From positions 124,001-188,000 of the forward strand of contig NZ_QCZJ01000008.1 of NCBI RefSeq assembly GCF_003075435.1: 64,000 bases of DNA. The letters run 5' to 3'. Each line of letters starts with the position of its first letter. Position 1 is the stretch's first letter. A model generated the notes under the pieces. It worked only from the letters and a program-made list of their open reading frames with translations, searched no databases and was not told the origin of the DNA. Made by a program: the position numbers and the translations under genes. This stretch comes from Terrimonas sp. GTDB lineage: Bacteria; Bacteroidota; Bacteroidia; Chitinophagales; Chitinophagaceae. Of the stretch, positions 53,868-62,106 are shown piece after piece.

Positions 53868-56252
53868 ATGTCGAAACAAAAATTTATCAAATTTTCTATT
53901 TCTTTAGTTTTTGCTGTAATGCTTTTCGCAGTGTTTACAGCACAGGTTTCTGCACAAACAAAACAATCCGGGGTAATCGAAGGCAGAATACTGAATGCTG
54001 ACCGTCAGCCGGAAGAAAATGTAATAGTAGTACTGATCCCGTCAGAAAAACAGACCATGTCTGACGACAACGGCTATTTCGAATTCAGGAATATTCCTTA
54101 CGGGCAATATACGATATCCGTTAAATCACTGGGCGTAAATGCACAACCCGTTTCTGTTGAACTGAATGCTGAAAAAGTTTCTGTTGGTGAAATTCAATTA
54201 CAGGAAGATGCAAAAGTTTTGGAAAAAGTGATCGTATCAACTTCTTACCGCCACGTAAATAAAAACAGTGTTCAGGTAGCCAGGCTGCCGCTTAATTATA
54301 TTGAGAATCCCCAGAATTATGCCGTTGTTCCCAAAGAGTTGCTTCAAACACAATTGGTAACCACTACGGAACAGGCATTGATCAATATCCCGGGTGTGAG
54401 CAACCTGTCTATCGCCGGCGGAAGCGGAGGTTCAACACTTACATTTAAATCACGTGGGTTTTCCAGTGGTTCTATTATGTACCGCAACGGTGTATCTACA
54501 GGATATGTTTCGCTTACCGACCTGTTTAATATAGACAGGATTGAAGCCATCAAAGGACCTTCAGCCACATTGTTTGGCGGAAACCAGGGCGCATCTTACG
54601 GAGGTGTGTATAATCTGGTCACCAAAAAACCATTGGAAGTAAAACGTGGTGAGGTTTCTTTCACTACAGGCAGTTATGAAATGGCAAGAACAACGATTGA
54701 TTATAACACGCCTTTAAACGAAGATAAAACAGCATTATTGAGAGTTGATGCCATGTATGACAGCAGGAATACATTTCAGCAGCTTGCCCAAAGCTCTGTA
54801 GGTTTCGCGCCGTCATTGCTGATAAAAGCCAATGACAGGCTGACTTTACATTTTGATGCTTATTACTACAGGAGCGCCCGCCCCATCTATCTCTTTGGCT
54901 TTAATCCTCCTCCAGGCGGAACTGGCGGAAACAGTACTTACGCCGGTAATGTTAAGGATCTAGACCTGGATCCTAAAAACGCTTATTTCAACGCTGACTT
55001 TAACAGCAAGCAACAAACATGGGCTGTTACGGGGCAGGCAGAATATAAATTGTCCGACAAATGGCTTTCTCAAACCAACTATTCAATAGCAAGAAGCAAT
55101 AACAATACAAAATACATTTCACTGCTGGCAAATAAAGCTTCCGCTGCAGACACGACCGTTATTACAAGAAACATACTGGATCTGCCTTACAGCCAGCTAT
55201 ACACACAGCAATTCCAGCAAAATTTTATCGGTGATTTCAGGATCGGCAGCATGCGCAACAGGCTGCTGGTAGGGCTCGACTATTTCAGGACTGATGTTGC
55301 TTCATTCAGGGGCTCTGTTGCTTACGACAAAGTTCAGGTTACAGCCACACCAGCACAGTTACTGATAAGGGAGGCTAAGGTTGACAGTCTTACCGTAAGG
55401 GCAAATTATAGCGGTGGAAGAGATATTAATGACAGCTATGGCGCTTATATTTCCGAAGTACTTAATGTTACAGACAGGCTACTGTTAATGGCAAGCCTGC
55501 GCATCAACAGGTTTGTGGCGGTAAGCGGCGATTATAAACAAACTTCTTTTTCACCCAAGCTCGGTATTTCTTATGAAATAATCGAAAACGCACTTTCCGT
55601 ATATGGCAATTATAACAATGGATACAATAATGTAAGCTATACTGATTCTCTGGGTAAATTGCTTAAACCTCAATATGCTAACCAGTTGGAAGGAGGTGTT
55701 AAGTTCAATATATTACAACATCGTTTAACCGGTACTGTTAGCGTATATGATATTAAGGTTACCAACATTGCAAGGTCGGTGCCAGGTACTATTTACTACG
55801 TGCAGGATAATACTCAAAAAAGCCGTGGTATAGATATAGATATCCTTGCCAACCCTGTTGCCGGTATGAATATCGCGCTGGGGTATGGCTATAACGACAT
55901 ACGGTATACTGCTGATAAAGGCAATGTTGGATTTTTGGACAACAGGGTTGAGAGTGCGCCTTATCATGCCGGAAATATCTGGGGTACCTACCAGTTTACT
56001 TCCGGAAAATTGAAAGGCTTTGGATTAGGCGCAGGCGGTAACGGGCAGAGCGCTTCTTATGCCAACAACCTGAACACTATTACGCTGGATGGTTTTTTTG
56101 TATATGGAGCAAGCCTGTTTTATAACACTCTTAAATTCAGGCTCAGCGCCAAAATAGATAATATTGCCAATAAAAAATATTATACTTATAACTCCTGGCT
56201 GTTTCCCGGTCAGCCCAGGATGCTGGCATTTAATATTACTTACCGGTTTTAA
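53868..56252 (+). CDS. TonB-dependent receptor, siderophore/iron type
   Basis: 794 residues from the ATG at 53868, where the signal peptide begins naturally (MSKQKFIKF... ending VSAQ); an in-frame ATG at 53841 would add nine residues. CarboxypepD_reg-like domain (about 35-115), plug (about 135-260; LINIPGVSNLSIAGGSGGST, IDRIEAIKGPSATLFGGNQG), then a 22-strand barrel with FhuE/FecA-like features (LSVYGNYNNGYNNVSYTDSL, LEGGVKFNILQHRLTGTVSV) and terminal NITYRF. It imports a metal-siderophore complex or similar. The PepSY-TM protein downstream supports an iron role. Confidence 0.94.
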   Translation: MSKQKFIKFSISLVFAVMLFAVFTAQVSAQTKQSGVIEGRILNADRQPEENVIVVLIPSEKQTMSDDNGYFEFRNIPYGQYTISVKSLGVNAQPVSVELNAEKVSVGEIQLQEDAKVLEKVIVSTSYRHVNKNSVQVARLPLNYIENPQNYAVVPKELLQTQLVTTTEQALINIPGVSNLSIAGGSGGSTLTFKSRGFSSGSIMYRNGVSTGYVSLTDLFNIDRIEAIKGPSATLFGGNQGASYGGVYNLVTKKPLEVKRGEVSFTTGSYEMARTTIDYNTPLNEDKTALLRVDAMYDSRNTFQQLAQSSVGFAPSLLIKANDRLTLHFDAYYYRSARPIYLFGFNPPPGGTGGNSTYAGNVKDLDLDPKNAYFNADFNSKQQTWAVTGQAEYKLSDKWLSQTNYSIARSNNNTKYISLLANKASAADTTVITRNILDLPYSQLYTQQFQQNFIGDFRIGSMRNRLLVGLDYFRTDVASFRGSVAYDKVQVTATPAQLLIREAKVDSLTVRANYSGGRDINDSYGAYISEVLNVTDRLLLMASLRINRFVAVSGDYKQTSFSPKLGISYEIIENALSVYGNYNNGYNNVSYTDSLGKLLKPQYANQLEGGVKFNILQHRLTGTVSVYDIKVTNIARSVPGTIYYVQDNTQKSRGIDIDILANPVAGMNIALGYGYNDIRYTADKGNVGFLDNRVESAPYHAGNIWGTYQFTSGKLKGFGLGAGGNGQSASYANNLNTITLDGFFVYGASLFYNTLKFRLSAKIDNIANKKYYTYNSWLFPGQPRMLAFNITYRF

Positions 56253-56266
56253 TGAAATAAAATATC

Positions 56267-56302
56267 ATAGTATAAGCACAACAGCGGTTGTGCTTATACT
56301 AT
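56267..56302 (+). terminator. Perfect 16-bp hairpin between receptor and PepSY genes
   Basis: ATAGTATAAGCACAAC pairs with its full complement around loop AGCG. The following ATTTAAAAG is only weakly T-rich, so it may act as a partial terminator or mRNA-stabilising hairpin that lowers expression of the next gene, whose ATG is 17 bases on. Confidence 0.6.
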
Positions 56303-56318
56303 TTAAAAGAAGTAGTGT

Positions 56319-57491
56319 ATGAATAAAGGAAAAAGCAAATCCCTGTTTAGCAGGATCAATGCGTGGCTGCATCTGTGGCTCGGCATTTTTTCGGGGATCA
56401 TCCTGGTTTTTGTTGCGCTAACCGGAACTATTATCGTTTATTGCGATGAAATTATTGACTGGTCTGCAGGAAAATCGCTCTATGCGGCAGAGGTGAAACT
56501 GCAACGGGTACCTGCAGAAACCCTGGTAGCCAATGTCAATAAGGCTTATCCCCAGGCCAGGATCTCGGAAATATCAGTATATAAAGATCCGGAAAGAACG
56601 GTGCGTTTTCGTGTTTTTGCTAAAGGAAAAGGACTTGCCTTTGTATATGCTGATCCATACACCGGTGAAGTGTTGAAATATGACCGCAATGCCAACTTTT
56701 TTTATATAACAGCACACCTTCATGCATCTTTTTTGTGGCATGGGCCGGGCAGTTGGATTGTGGATATTGCCACCATCATTTTTTTGATTGAACTTATTTC
56801 CGGTATTATACTCTGGTGGCCCGTTAAATGGAACAAGCATACCCGTGATGCCAGTTTCAAGATTAAATGGAATGCAAGGTTTAAAAGAGTTAACTACGAT
56901 TTGCATAATGTATTAGGGTTTTATTCTTCCATTCTTGCGCTCATACTAACCATTACAGGTTTGCTCATTGCTTTTCACCCGCTTGCTGAATCTACTGTTA
57001 AACTTTTGGGCGGTGATCCTGATCATGAAAAATGGGAACAGGAATTGCCAAAGGCCGATTTCACGAAGAATGCAGTAGCAATGAATGCCGCTTTAGAAAA
57101 GGAATTTAACAGATACCCTGATCAAAAGGGCGGACGAATATGGCTGTATAATGCCGATTCATCCGGTTACTTCCTTATAAATACGGCTACAAAACTAGGT
57201 TTGAAAAGTGCGGAGAATTCCCGGCTTTCGTTCATAGATAAATATACCGGTGAAGATATCAATATACCAGCTAAGGGATTAAAAGGAGAGTATATTGAAA
57301 ACTATATATGGCAACTACACATGGGTACCTGGATGGGACAGGCAGGTAAACTATTTACCTTTATCTGCGGATTGATTTGTACATCCCTGCCTGTTACCGG
57401 CTTTTTAATATGGTGGCACAGGGGCAGAAAGAAAAAGAAACCGGCTAAGAAAATTATTTCAAGAAACCTGGAAGCAGGAGTACCTGCTTAA
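56319..57491 (+). CDS. PepSY-associated TM protein (iron-uptake reductase type)
   Basis: 390 residues with four TM helices in the PepSY_TM arrangement: TM1 (about 20-40, WLHLWLGIFSGIILVFVALT, GTIIVY), a periplasmic PepSY region, TM2 (about 145-167), TM3 (about 200-222, ILALILTITGLLIAF), and TM4 (about 343-363, LFTFICGLICTSLPVTGFLI, WWHRGRKKKK). Conserved His residues in TM1 and in HLHASFLWHGPG and LHMGTW suit haem or metal binding. The family is usually paired with siderophore receptors and is thought to reduce ferric-siderophore at the inner membrane. It follows the receptor gene by 66 bases. Confidence 0.93.
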   Translation: MNKGKSKSLFSRINAWLHLWLGIFSGIILVFVALTGTIIVYCDEIIDWSAGKSLYAAEVKLQRVPAETLVANVNKAYPQARISEISVYKDPERTVRFRVFAKGKGLAFVYADPYTGEVLKYDRNANFFYITAHLHASFLWHGPGSWIVDIATIIFLIELISGIILWWPVKWNKHTRDASFKIKWNARFKRVNYDLHNVLGFYSSILALILTITGLLIAFHPLAESTVKLLGGDPDHEKWEQELPKADFTKNAVAMNAALEKEFNRYPDQKGGRIWLYNADSSGYFLINTATKLGLKSAENSRLSFIDKYTGEDINIPAKGLKGEYIENYIWQLHMGTWMGQAGKLFTFICGLICTSLPVTGFLIWWHRGRKKKKPAKKIISRNLEAGVPA

Positions 57492-57700
57492 TGTAACAGT
57501 TAGTACCTGTTATTATAAATTATAACGAGCCGGGTATATGCGGATATTTTGCGGGAGCTGCAATGGTTTGCTTTGTGAAAAATAAGGCTCCGGCCGGCCT
57601 GTCAATGCTTTAAGCTCATTAAACGCTGTAGCAGTAATGGTCTGGTTTTCATCTTGGCGCGACCCGGGGTATGCCTGCCGTAATGTATAATGTATAATAA

Positions 57701-57736
57701 CAAAGCAGGCTGTTGATACAATCAACGCCTGCTTTG
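57701..57736 (-). terminator. Terminator hairpin after the DUF6515 gene
   Basis: CAAAGCAGGC pairs with GCCTGCTTTG and the inner GTTGAT with ATCAAC, leaving one bulge and a 3-base loop (16 bp in all). Read leftward it is followed by TTATTATAC. It lies about 20 bases past the DUF6515 stop. Confidence 0.65.
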
Positions 57737-57757
57737 TAGCGAGTATAGTAGTCATTC

Positions 57758-58372
57758 TTATTCTAAATATCCAACAACCTGGTATCCCCTTCCGTAAGAT
57801 GTGGTCACCCTGTCGTAAAGTATACCGTTATATTCATAATATGTGTATCCATTATAAACAACTTTTTCGTAGTCTGCCGGCAGCGCGTCAACTATTGTTC
57901 CTATTTGAGGATTTACTACTTCATAAAATCCGCTACGATCAAAATAAAAAACGCCTTCAAGAAAATAGTATAGTGAGTTTCCAAAATTCACTCTCACATA
58001 ATTAGAGGGTAAATTTTTTATGCGCATACCTCTGGGAGGAGGAGTCTGGATATATCTGCCATTGTTTTCAATATAGAATCGTCCATTATTATAATCGTAT
58101 GTTCTGTTGTTATAAACAACACGTTCAGCGCCTGCAGGTTTTTGTCTTGTAGCTACTACTTTTACTTTTTCTTTTTTGAATTGTGCATTATCCCTGCTGA
58201 TAGTGCCAACATTTCTCCTGCTATCTTTCTGGGAAGAAGCAGGTTGCCTGTCTGACCTTACTTCCGGCCTGCTGTTGGATTGTCCCCTGTTCCTTTCCTG
58301 TGCAGATACATGCAATGAACCTGCTGCGATAACGAACATAAATATCATACCAGTTAACTTATTCTTTTTCAT
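57758..58372 (-). CDS. DUF6515 exported protein
   Basis: 204 residues with a signal peptide (about 1-24, ending HVSAQ) and a basic, low-complexity N-terminal stretch (about 25-75, rich in R, Q, S and K). The C-terminal half is the DUF6515 repeat region: YVRVNFGNSLYYFLEGVFYF then DRSGFYEVV and YEKVVYNGYTYYEYNGILYD, each a short G-x-x-Y-Y-x-x-(E/D)-G-x-(F/L)-Y unit. The role is unknown in the family; position in the periplasm or on the outer surface is expected. A single gene with its own terminator. Confidence 0.9.
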   Translation of the reverse strand: MKKNKLTGMIFMFVIAAGSLHVSAQERNRGQSNSRPEVRSDRQPASSQKDSRRNVGTISRDNAQFKKEKVKVVATRQKPAGAERVVYNNRTYDYNNGRFYIENNGRYIQTPPPRGMRIKNLPSNYVRVNFGNSLYYFLEGVFYFDRSGFYEVVNPQIGTIVDALPADYEKVVYNGYTYYEYNGILYDRVTTSYGRGYQVVGYLE

Positions 58373-58855
58373 AATAGTTCATTTTATATTTTATCAGATT
58401 GTTTTTTACTGCGATTGGTTTATTTGTACATCGTTAATTTTTGTTAATGATTTTAAACTGGCGGCTTGTTATGTTGTAAAGCATATAGATTCTATTTTTG
58501 TTTGTATTTATTTTTGTTTTGTTTGTATAGTAAATAATGTTCTATGTATATAAATGCACGTAATTGTCGTATATGCATTGGCGTTATATTTACTTATTTT
58601 AAGTATTTATAACGATAAGTATGCCTCGGTAGTATTTCAATAAAAACGCAACGGCTTAGCCTCGCAGTAATCAACATTACGTTTACCGACAAATATCCGG
58701 TGTTCACCTATTTTAGAATTTCACTGCAAACTGTGCCGGTAATTTTGTCGTATTAAACTCAGGCTTATGACGTGATTAGCTGTGCAGATGATATAGAACT
58801 ATCAGCAGGCAATAAATAAGTTTTTATTTATCATCATTAATTTAATCTTTTACTT
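58373..58855. other. Intergenic region
   Basis: About 480 AT-rich bases between divergent genes (DUF6515 leftward, EF-hand protein rightward). No supported frame, hairpin or regulon palindrome was seen. Confidence 0.5.
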
Positions 58856-59140
58856 ATGATCAAAAGAGGCATTATTATCACCTTGCTCATTACCGGTTTT
58901 ACTGCCGTTTCTTCGTATGCCCAGGAAAAGCAAGAGCCCCCTAAGCGAGACCCGGAAGCCTTATTTAAGAAACTGGATACCGATGGAGATGGAAAGATCA
59001 GTAAAGACGAAGCGGATAAAGCCGAACATAAAATGATTAAAGATCATTTTAGTGAAATCGATACTAATGCCGACGGCTATATCAGCAAAGAAGAATTTAA
59101 AGCCTTTAAACCTAAAGGTGGCCCGCCGCGGAAAGGCTGA
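58856..59140 (+). CDS. Exported EF-hand protein
   Basis: 94 residues: a signal peptide (about 1-22, ending SSYAQ), then a charged stretch and two EF-hand loops, DTDGDGKISKDE (about 41-52) and DTNADGYISKEE (about 70-81), each with the Ca-ligand pattern D-x-(D/N)-x-(D)-G and a terminal Glu. A Pro/Gly-rich basic tail ends the protein. It probably binds calcium in the periplasm; partner unknown. Confidence 0.92.
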   Translation: MIKRGIIITLLITGFTAVSSYAQEKQEPPKRDPEALFKKLDTDGDGKISKDEADKAEHKMIKDHFSEIDTNADGYISKEEFKAFKPKGGPPRKG

Positions 59141-59359
59141 TATCCGGCATTTACCCTGGAGGATGTAATGGTGAACAGGCTGGCCATGCCGTCGATGCTT
59201 TGGTGGTGGGTCAACAGGTTTGTTTATTCCTGTTTTGTGCGTGCAGCCTTCACCATTCCTCTGGCGTTATTATTATTTATTAATTAAAACTATTGTATTG
59301 GTTATATCTCTACTATTCAGCCTGTATGTTACAAGCTATACTGTTTTAAATATGTTTGT

Positions 59360-60751
59360 ATGATATCAGCCAATAAGCATTTCGCAAAAAGCGCGCTTCT
59401 GCTATTATCTGTGTTATTGCCCGGAGTGTTATTATTTTTTTCCTGCAAAAAAGAAATTACAGGAAGTGAGTCTGTAGTATCAGATAGCACTTTAACTACC
59501 TATAATGCCATAAATGATACGGCCTGGTTATATACACAGGAAATTTATTTATGGTATAATTACCTGCCTTCTTCTTTTGATCCCCAAAGTTATAGCGATC
59601 CCAATGCAGTAATGGAGGCTATCCGTGCTTACAGCACAGAACAGGGGTTTAGTGATCCTGTGGATAAATGGAGCTTTGCTATTAAACAAACAGAATGGGA
59701 TGATGTAAGCTCAGGCATAAGTGGCGACTTCGGGCTTGGTATTTTTTTTAATGCAGCCTATGATCTGCGTGTGTCTTATGTGGAGCCGGCATCACCGGCA
59801 GCAACAGCGGGTATTAAAAGGAGCTGGCGCATAGTATCCGTTGATGGTAATGCAACCATTAATACAGAAGATGCTACAATAGACCGGATTTCCACGGCCG
59901 TATACAGCAGCTCATCAACAGCATTTCTATTCAGGCGGCCGGATGGTACCGATACATCTATCACACTTACTGCGGCAACATATACTGCTGAACCTTTTTT
60001 GCTTGATACTGTTTATACTGCCGGCTCCAAAAAAGTTGGATATATGGTGTATAATTCGTTCCTGGGTGATGTTGATGCCGTAAAAAATCAATTCAGTACT
60101 TTATTCAGTAATTTCAGTAGCCAGGGTATTAATGATCTTATTGTTGACCTGCGCTATAACAGTGGGGGATACGTGGAGTTGCAAAATGAATTGGCGAACT
60201 ATCTTGTTCCTGTTGCGGGCAATAATAGCGTAATACTTACAGAAGAGTTTAATGATAAATACAGCCGTTATTATGATACGACTATTTATTACGCAAAAAA
60301 AGGCTCGCTTGATCTGTCGAGGATATTTTTCATAACGGCAACGAATACTGCTTCAGCAAGCGAATTATTGATTAATAGTCTTAAGCCATATATGGATGTG
60401 AAACTTATTGGAAGAGATACCTATGGTAAACCCGTTGGTTATTTTGGTATTCCTGATGGTGATTGGTATATTTTTCCTGTATCATTCAGAAGTGTGAATA
60501 AGAACGGAGAAGGTAATTACTTTGACGGCATGGCGCCTGATGCAATAGTGAATGACGGACTGGAGAAGGAGTGGGGCGATGTAACAGAAGACTGCCTGGG
60601 AAGCGTGCTCTATTACATAAGCAATGGCGTGTTTTCCAATATTGCATCACGCAGCGCATCTGATGTATTAACCAATTCAGGCAACAAACAGCTTGGAGGC
60701 AATCGCTTTAATGGAGCCGTAACAAATCGCCGATTTCCCGGGATTGAATAA
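59360..60751 (+). CDS. S41-family peptidase, lipoprotein
   Basis: 463 residues. The lipobox LLFFSC gives Cys29. An N-terminal helical cap (about 50-110) precedes a PDZ-like domain (about 125-205, LRVSYVEPASPAATAGIKRS) and the S41 catalytic core: IVDLRYNSGGY, TNTASASELL (catalytic Ser in the ASASE motif, 331-335), and Lys357 in GRDTYGKPVG. It is a C-terminal-processing type serine/lysine protease anchored in the envelope, probably the outer membrane. The start ATG at 59360 directly precedes the lipobox signal. It stands alone. Confidence 0.92.
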   Translation: MISANKHFAKSALLLLSVLLPGVLLFFSCKKEITGSESVVSDSTLTTYNAINDTAWLYTQEIYLWYNYLPSSFDPQSYSDPNAVMEAIRAYSTEQGFSDPVDKWSFAIKQTEWDDVSSGISGDFGLGIFFNAAYDLRVSYVEPASPAATAGIKRSWRIVSVDGNATINTEDATIDRISTAVYSSSSTAFLFRRPDGTDTSITLTAATYTAEPFLLDTVYTAGSKKVGYMVYNSFLGDVDAVKNQFSTLFSNFSSQGINDLIVDLRYNSGGYVELQNELANYLVPVAGNNSVILTEEFNDKYSRYYDTTIYYAKKGSLDLSRIFFITATNTASASELLINSLKPYMDVKLIGRDTYGKPVGYFGIPDGDWYIFPVSFRSVNKNGEGNYFDGMAPDAIVNDGLEKEWGDVTEDCLGSVLYYISNGVFSNIASRSASDVLTNSGNKQLGGNRFNGAVTNRRFPGIE

Positions 60752-60853
60752 TAAAGCTTATCCTGGAAGTCTAAACTTTTTCATGGTTTTGATTTTTTAA
60801 TATCCAAAACTCACATAAAGTAATGTAATCTCCCGGGTTATTTCTATTGTTTA

Positions 60854-61981
60854 TTATTCCTTTTTCCTGAATCTAATCGTACCACTCGATTTTTCTGTGG
60901 AGGTAATATACACTTCATAACGTTTGCCATCAATGGTAGCAACCATCAGCGCTGTATTAGGTGGTATGGAGCCAAGATTATCAGCATACATTACAAGTTC
61001 ATTGTCTTCCCTGTCGGGGTCTAACTTTAAATTCAGCGACAACGGCTTGTCCGTCAATCTTTTTCCCGATAATATCAGCTTATTGTTAAAGAAAACGGAG
61101 ATGGTATCCCCATCAATTTCGCCATTATCATAAAAGTCAACCCTGATTTCTTCATTGAATGATGGCACGTCTATTGTTTTCAATATATTTTTTGCTCTTC
61201 TTTCAAAACCTGGTATAGCCGGTATAAGCACATTCGGCGTGCTTGCTTTGGCGGAATCTTTAATAGTTTTTTCCGGAATCCTGGCAATATGTTGCTGATT
61301 GCCGGCAACAGGTTTTCTGCTGCTGACAGTATCTTTTTTAGCAGGAGCCGTTTTTATAACCGGTTTATTGGTTTTGGGAGCTGCTTTTTGCGCAACAGGC
61401 GGGGTGGTTTTTGGTTTTACCGGCGAAAGCGTATTGGTTTTAGGCTTTAAAGGTGCGGTATTAGTTTTGGGTTTTGCATTGGCAACGGGCGGATTAGCTT
61501 GTTTTGTTTGTGGGGCTGCTTTAGGAGGAACAACTTTGGTCAGCATTTTCCTTTCCAGCTCAGTGCTTCCGGCTCCGCAATCCCTGGGTAAATATCCCCT
61601 CCATCTGCCAACCAGCTTTTCCGTGCTTCCCTGCTTCATAAAAGTAAGGATATGGGTTTGCAGGCAGTCTCCCCATCCCATAGGTGTATTTCCCTTTATC
61701 CTTTCTTCTTCATTTACCACAACCGACTTGCTGGCTGCATCATATTTTCCTTCAAGCCTGCAAATCACATAATACTTCTTACCGGGATAGTTGAAATAAG
61801 AATAGGAATAACCGGTTATTTCCGATCCCTGGATCTCTAATTCCAACACATATTCCGTATCTCCCTCTTTGGCAACAACGTTTCCAACACTATTAAATGA
61901 GCCACGCCATTGACCGCTAAGGTTTTGGGCCGAACCGTAATTAAGGCTACACAACAAAATCAATACAAACCAGCCTTTCAT
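60854..61981 (-). CDS. Exported protein with Pro/Lys/Thr-rich linker
   Basis: 375 residues from the ATG at 61981. Signal peptide (about 1-19, ending GSAQ), an N-terminal beta domain (about 20-140; LSGQWRGSFNSVG, VLELEIQGSEITGYSYSYFN, two Cys) of lipocalin-like appearance, a long low-complexity linker (about 150-245) with repeated KPKTN/APKTN units, and a C-terminal beta domain (about 270-375; VDFYDNGEIDGDTISVFFNN) that is repeated in many Bacteroidota secreted proteins. Function unknown. It is convergent with the S41 gene and divergent from thrS. Confidence 0.88.
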   Translation of the reverse strand: MKGWFVLILLCSLNYGSAQNLSGQWRGSFNSVGNVVAKEGDTEYVLELEIQGSEITGYSYSYFNYPGKKYYVICRLEGKYDAASKSVVVNEEERIKGNTPMGWGDCLQTHILTFMKQGSTEKLVGRWRGYLPRDCGAGSTELERKMLTKVVPPKAAPQTKQANPPVANAKPKTNTAPLKPKTNTLSPVKPKTTPPVAQKAAPKTNKPVIKTAPAKKDTVSSRKPVAGNQQHIARIPEKTIKDSAKASTPNVLIPAIPGFERRAKNILKTIDVPSFNEEIRVDFYDNGEIDGDTISVFFNNKLILSGKRLTDKPLSLNLKLDPDREDNELVMYADNLGSIPPNTALMVATIDGKRYEVYITSTEKSSGTIRFRKKE

Positions 61982-62004
61982 CAAATTGTAAAACTTTTAT
62001 CATG

Positions 62005-62012
62005 CAAAAATA
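62005..62012 (-). promoter_or_regulatory. -7 box for the linker-protein gene
   Basis: TATTTTTG on the minus strand fits TAnnTTTG, 23 bases before the ATG. No good -33 box is seen. Confidence 0.45.
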
Positions 62013-62067
62013 ACCTCAATACTAAGGAAATAGCCGCAAGAAATGAAATCATACGCCAAGAGTTCGT

Positions 62068-62075
62068 TAAATTTG
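62068..62075 (+). promoter_or_regulatory. -7 box for thrS
   Basis: TAAATTTG, 31 bases before the first thrS ATG, fits TAnnTTTG. The predicted leader is too short for a T-box or other long leader element. Confidence 0.5.
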
Positions 62076-62106
62076 CACCCCGTTTTGCAATGAGCGGGAA
62101 TATATT

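Noticed and set aside
57513-57755. 80-codon minus-strand frame directly after the DUF6515 gene
   Set aside because: Its first codons run through the 16-bp terminator hairpin at 57701-57736, it shows no family features, and the rest has weak protein character.
59351-59358. TATGTTTG as a -7 box for the S41 protease gene
   Set aside because: It ends one base before the start codon, so transcription would begin inside the gene.
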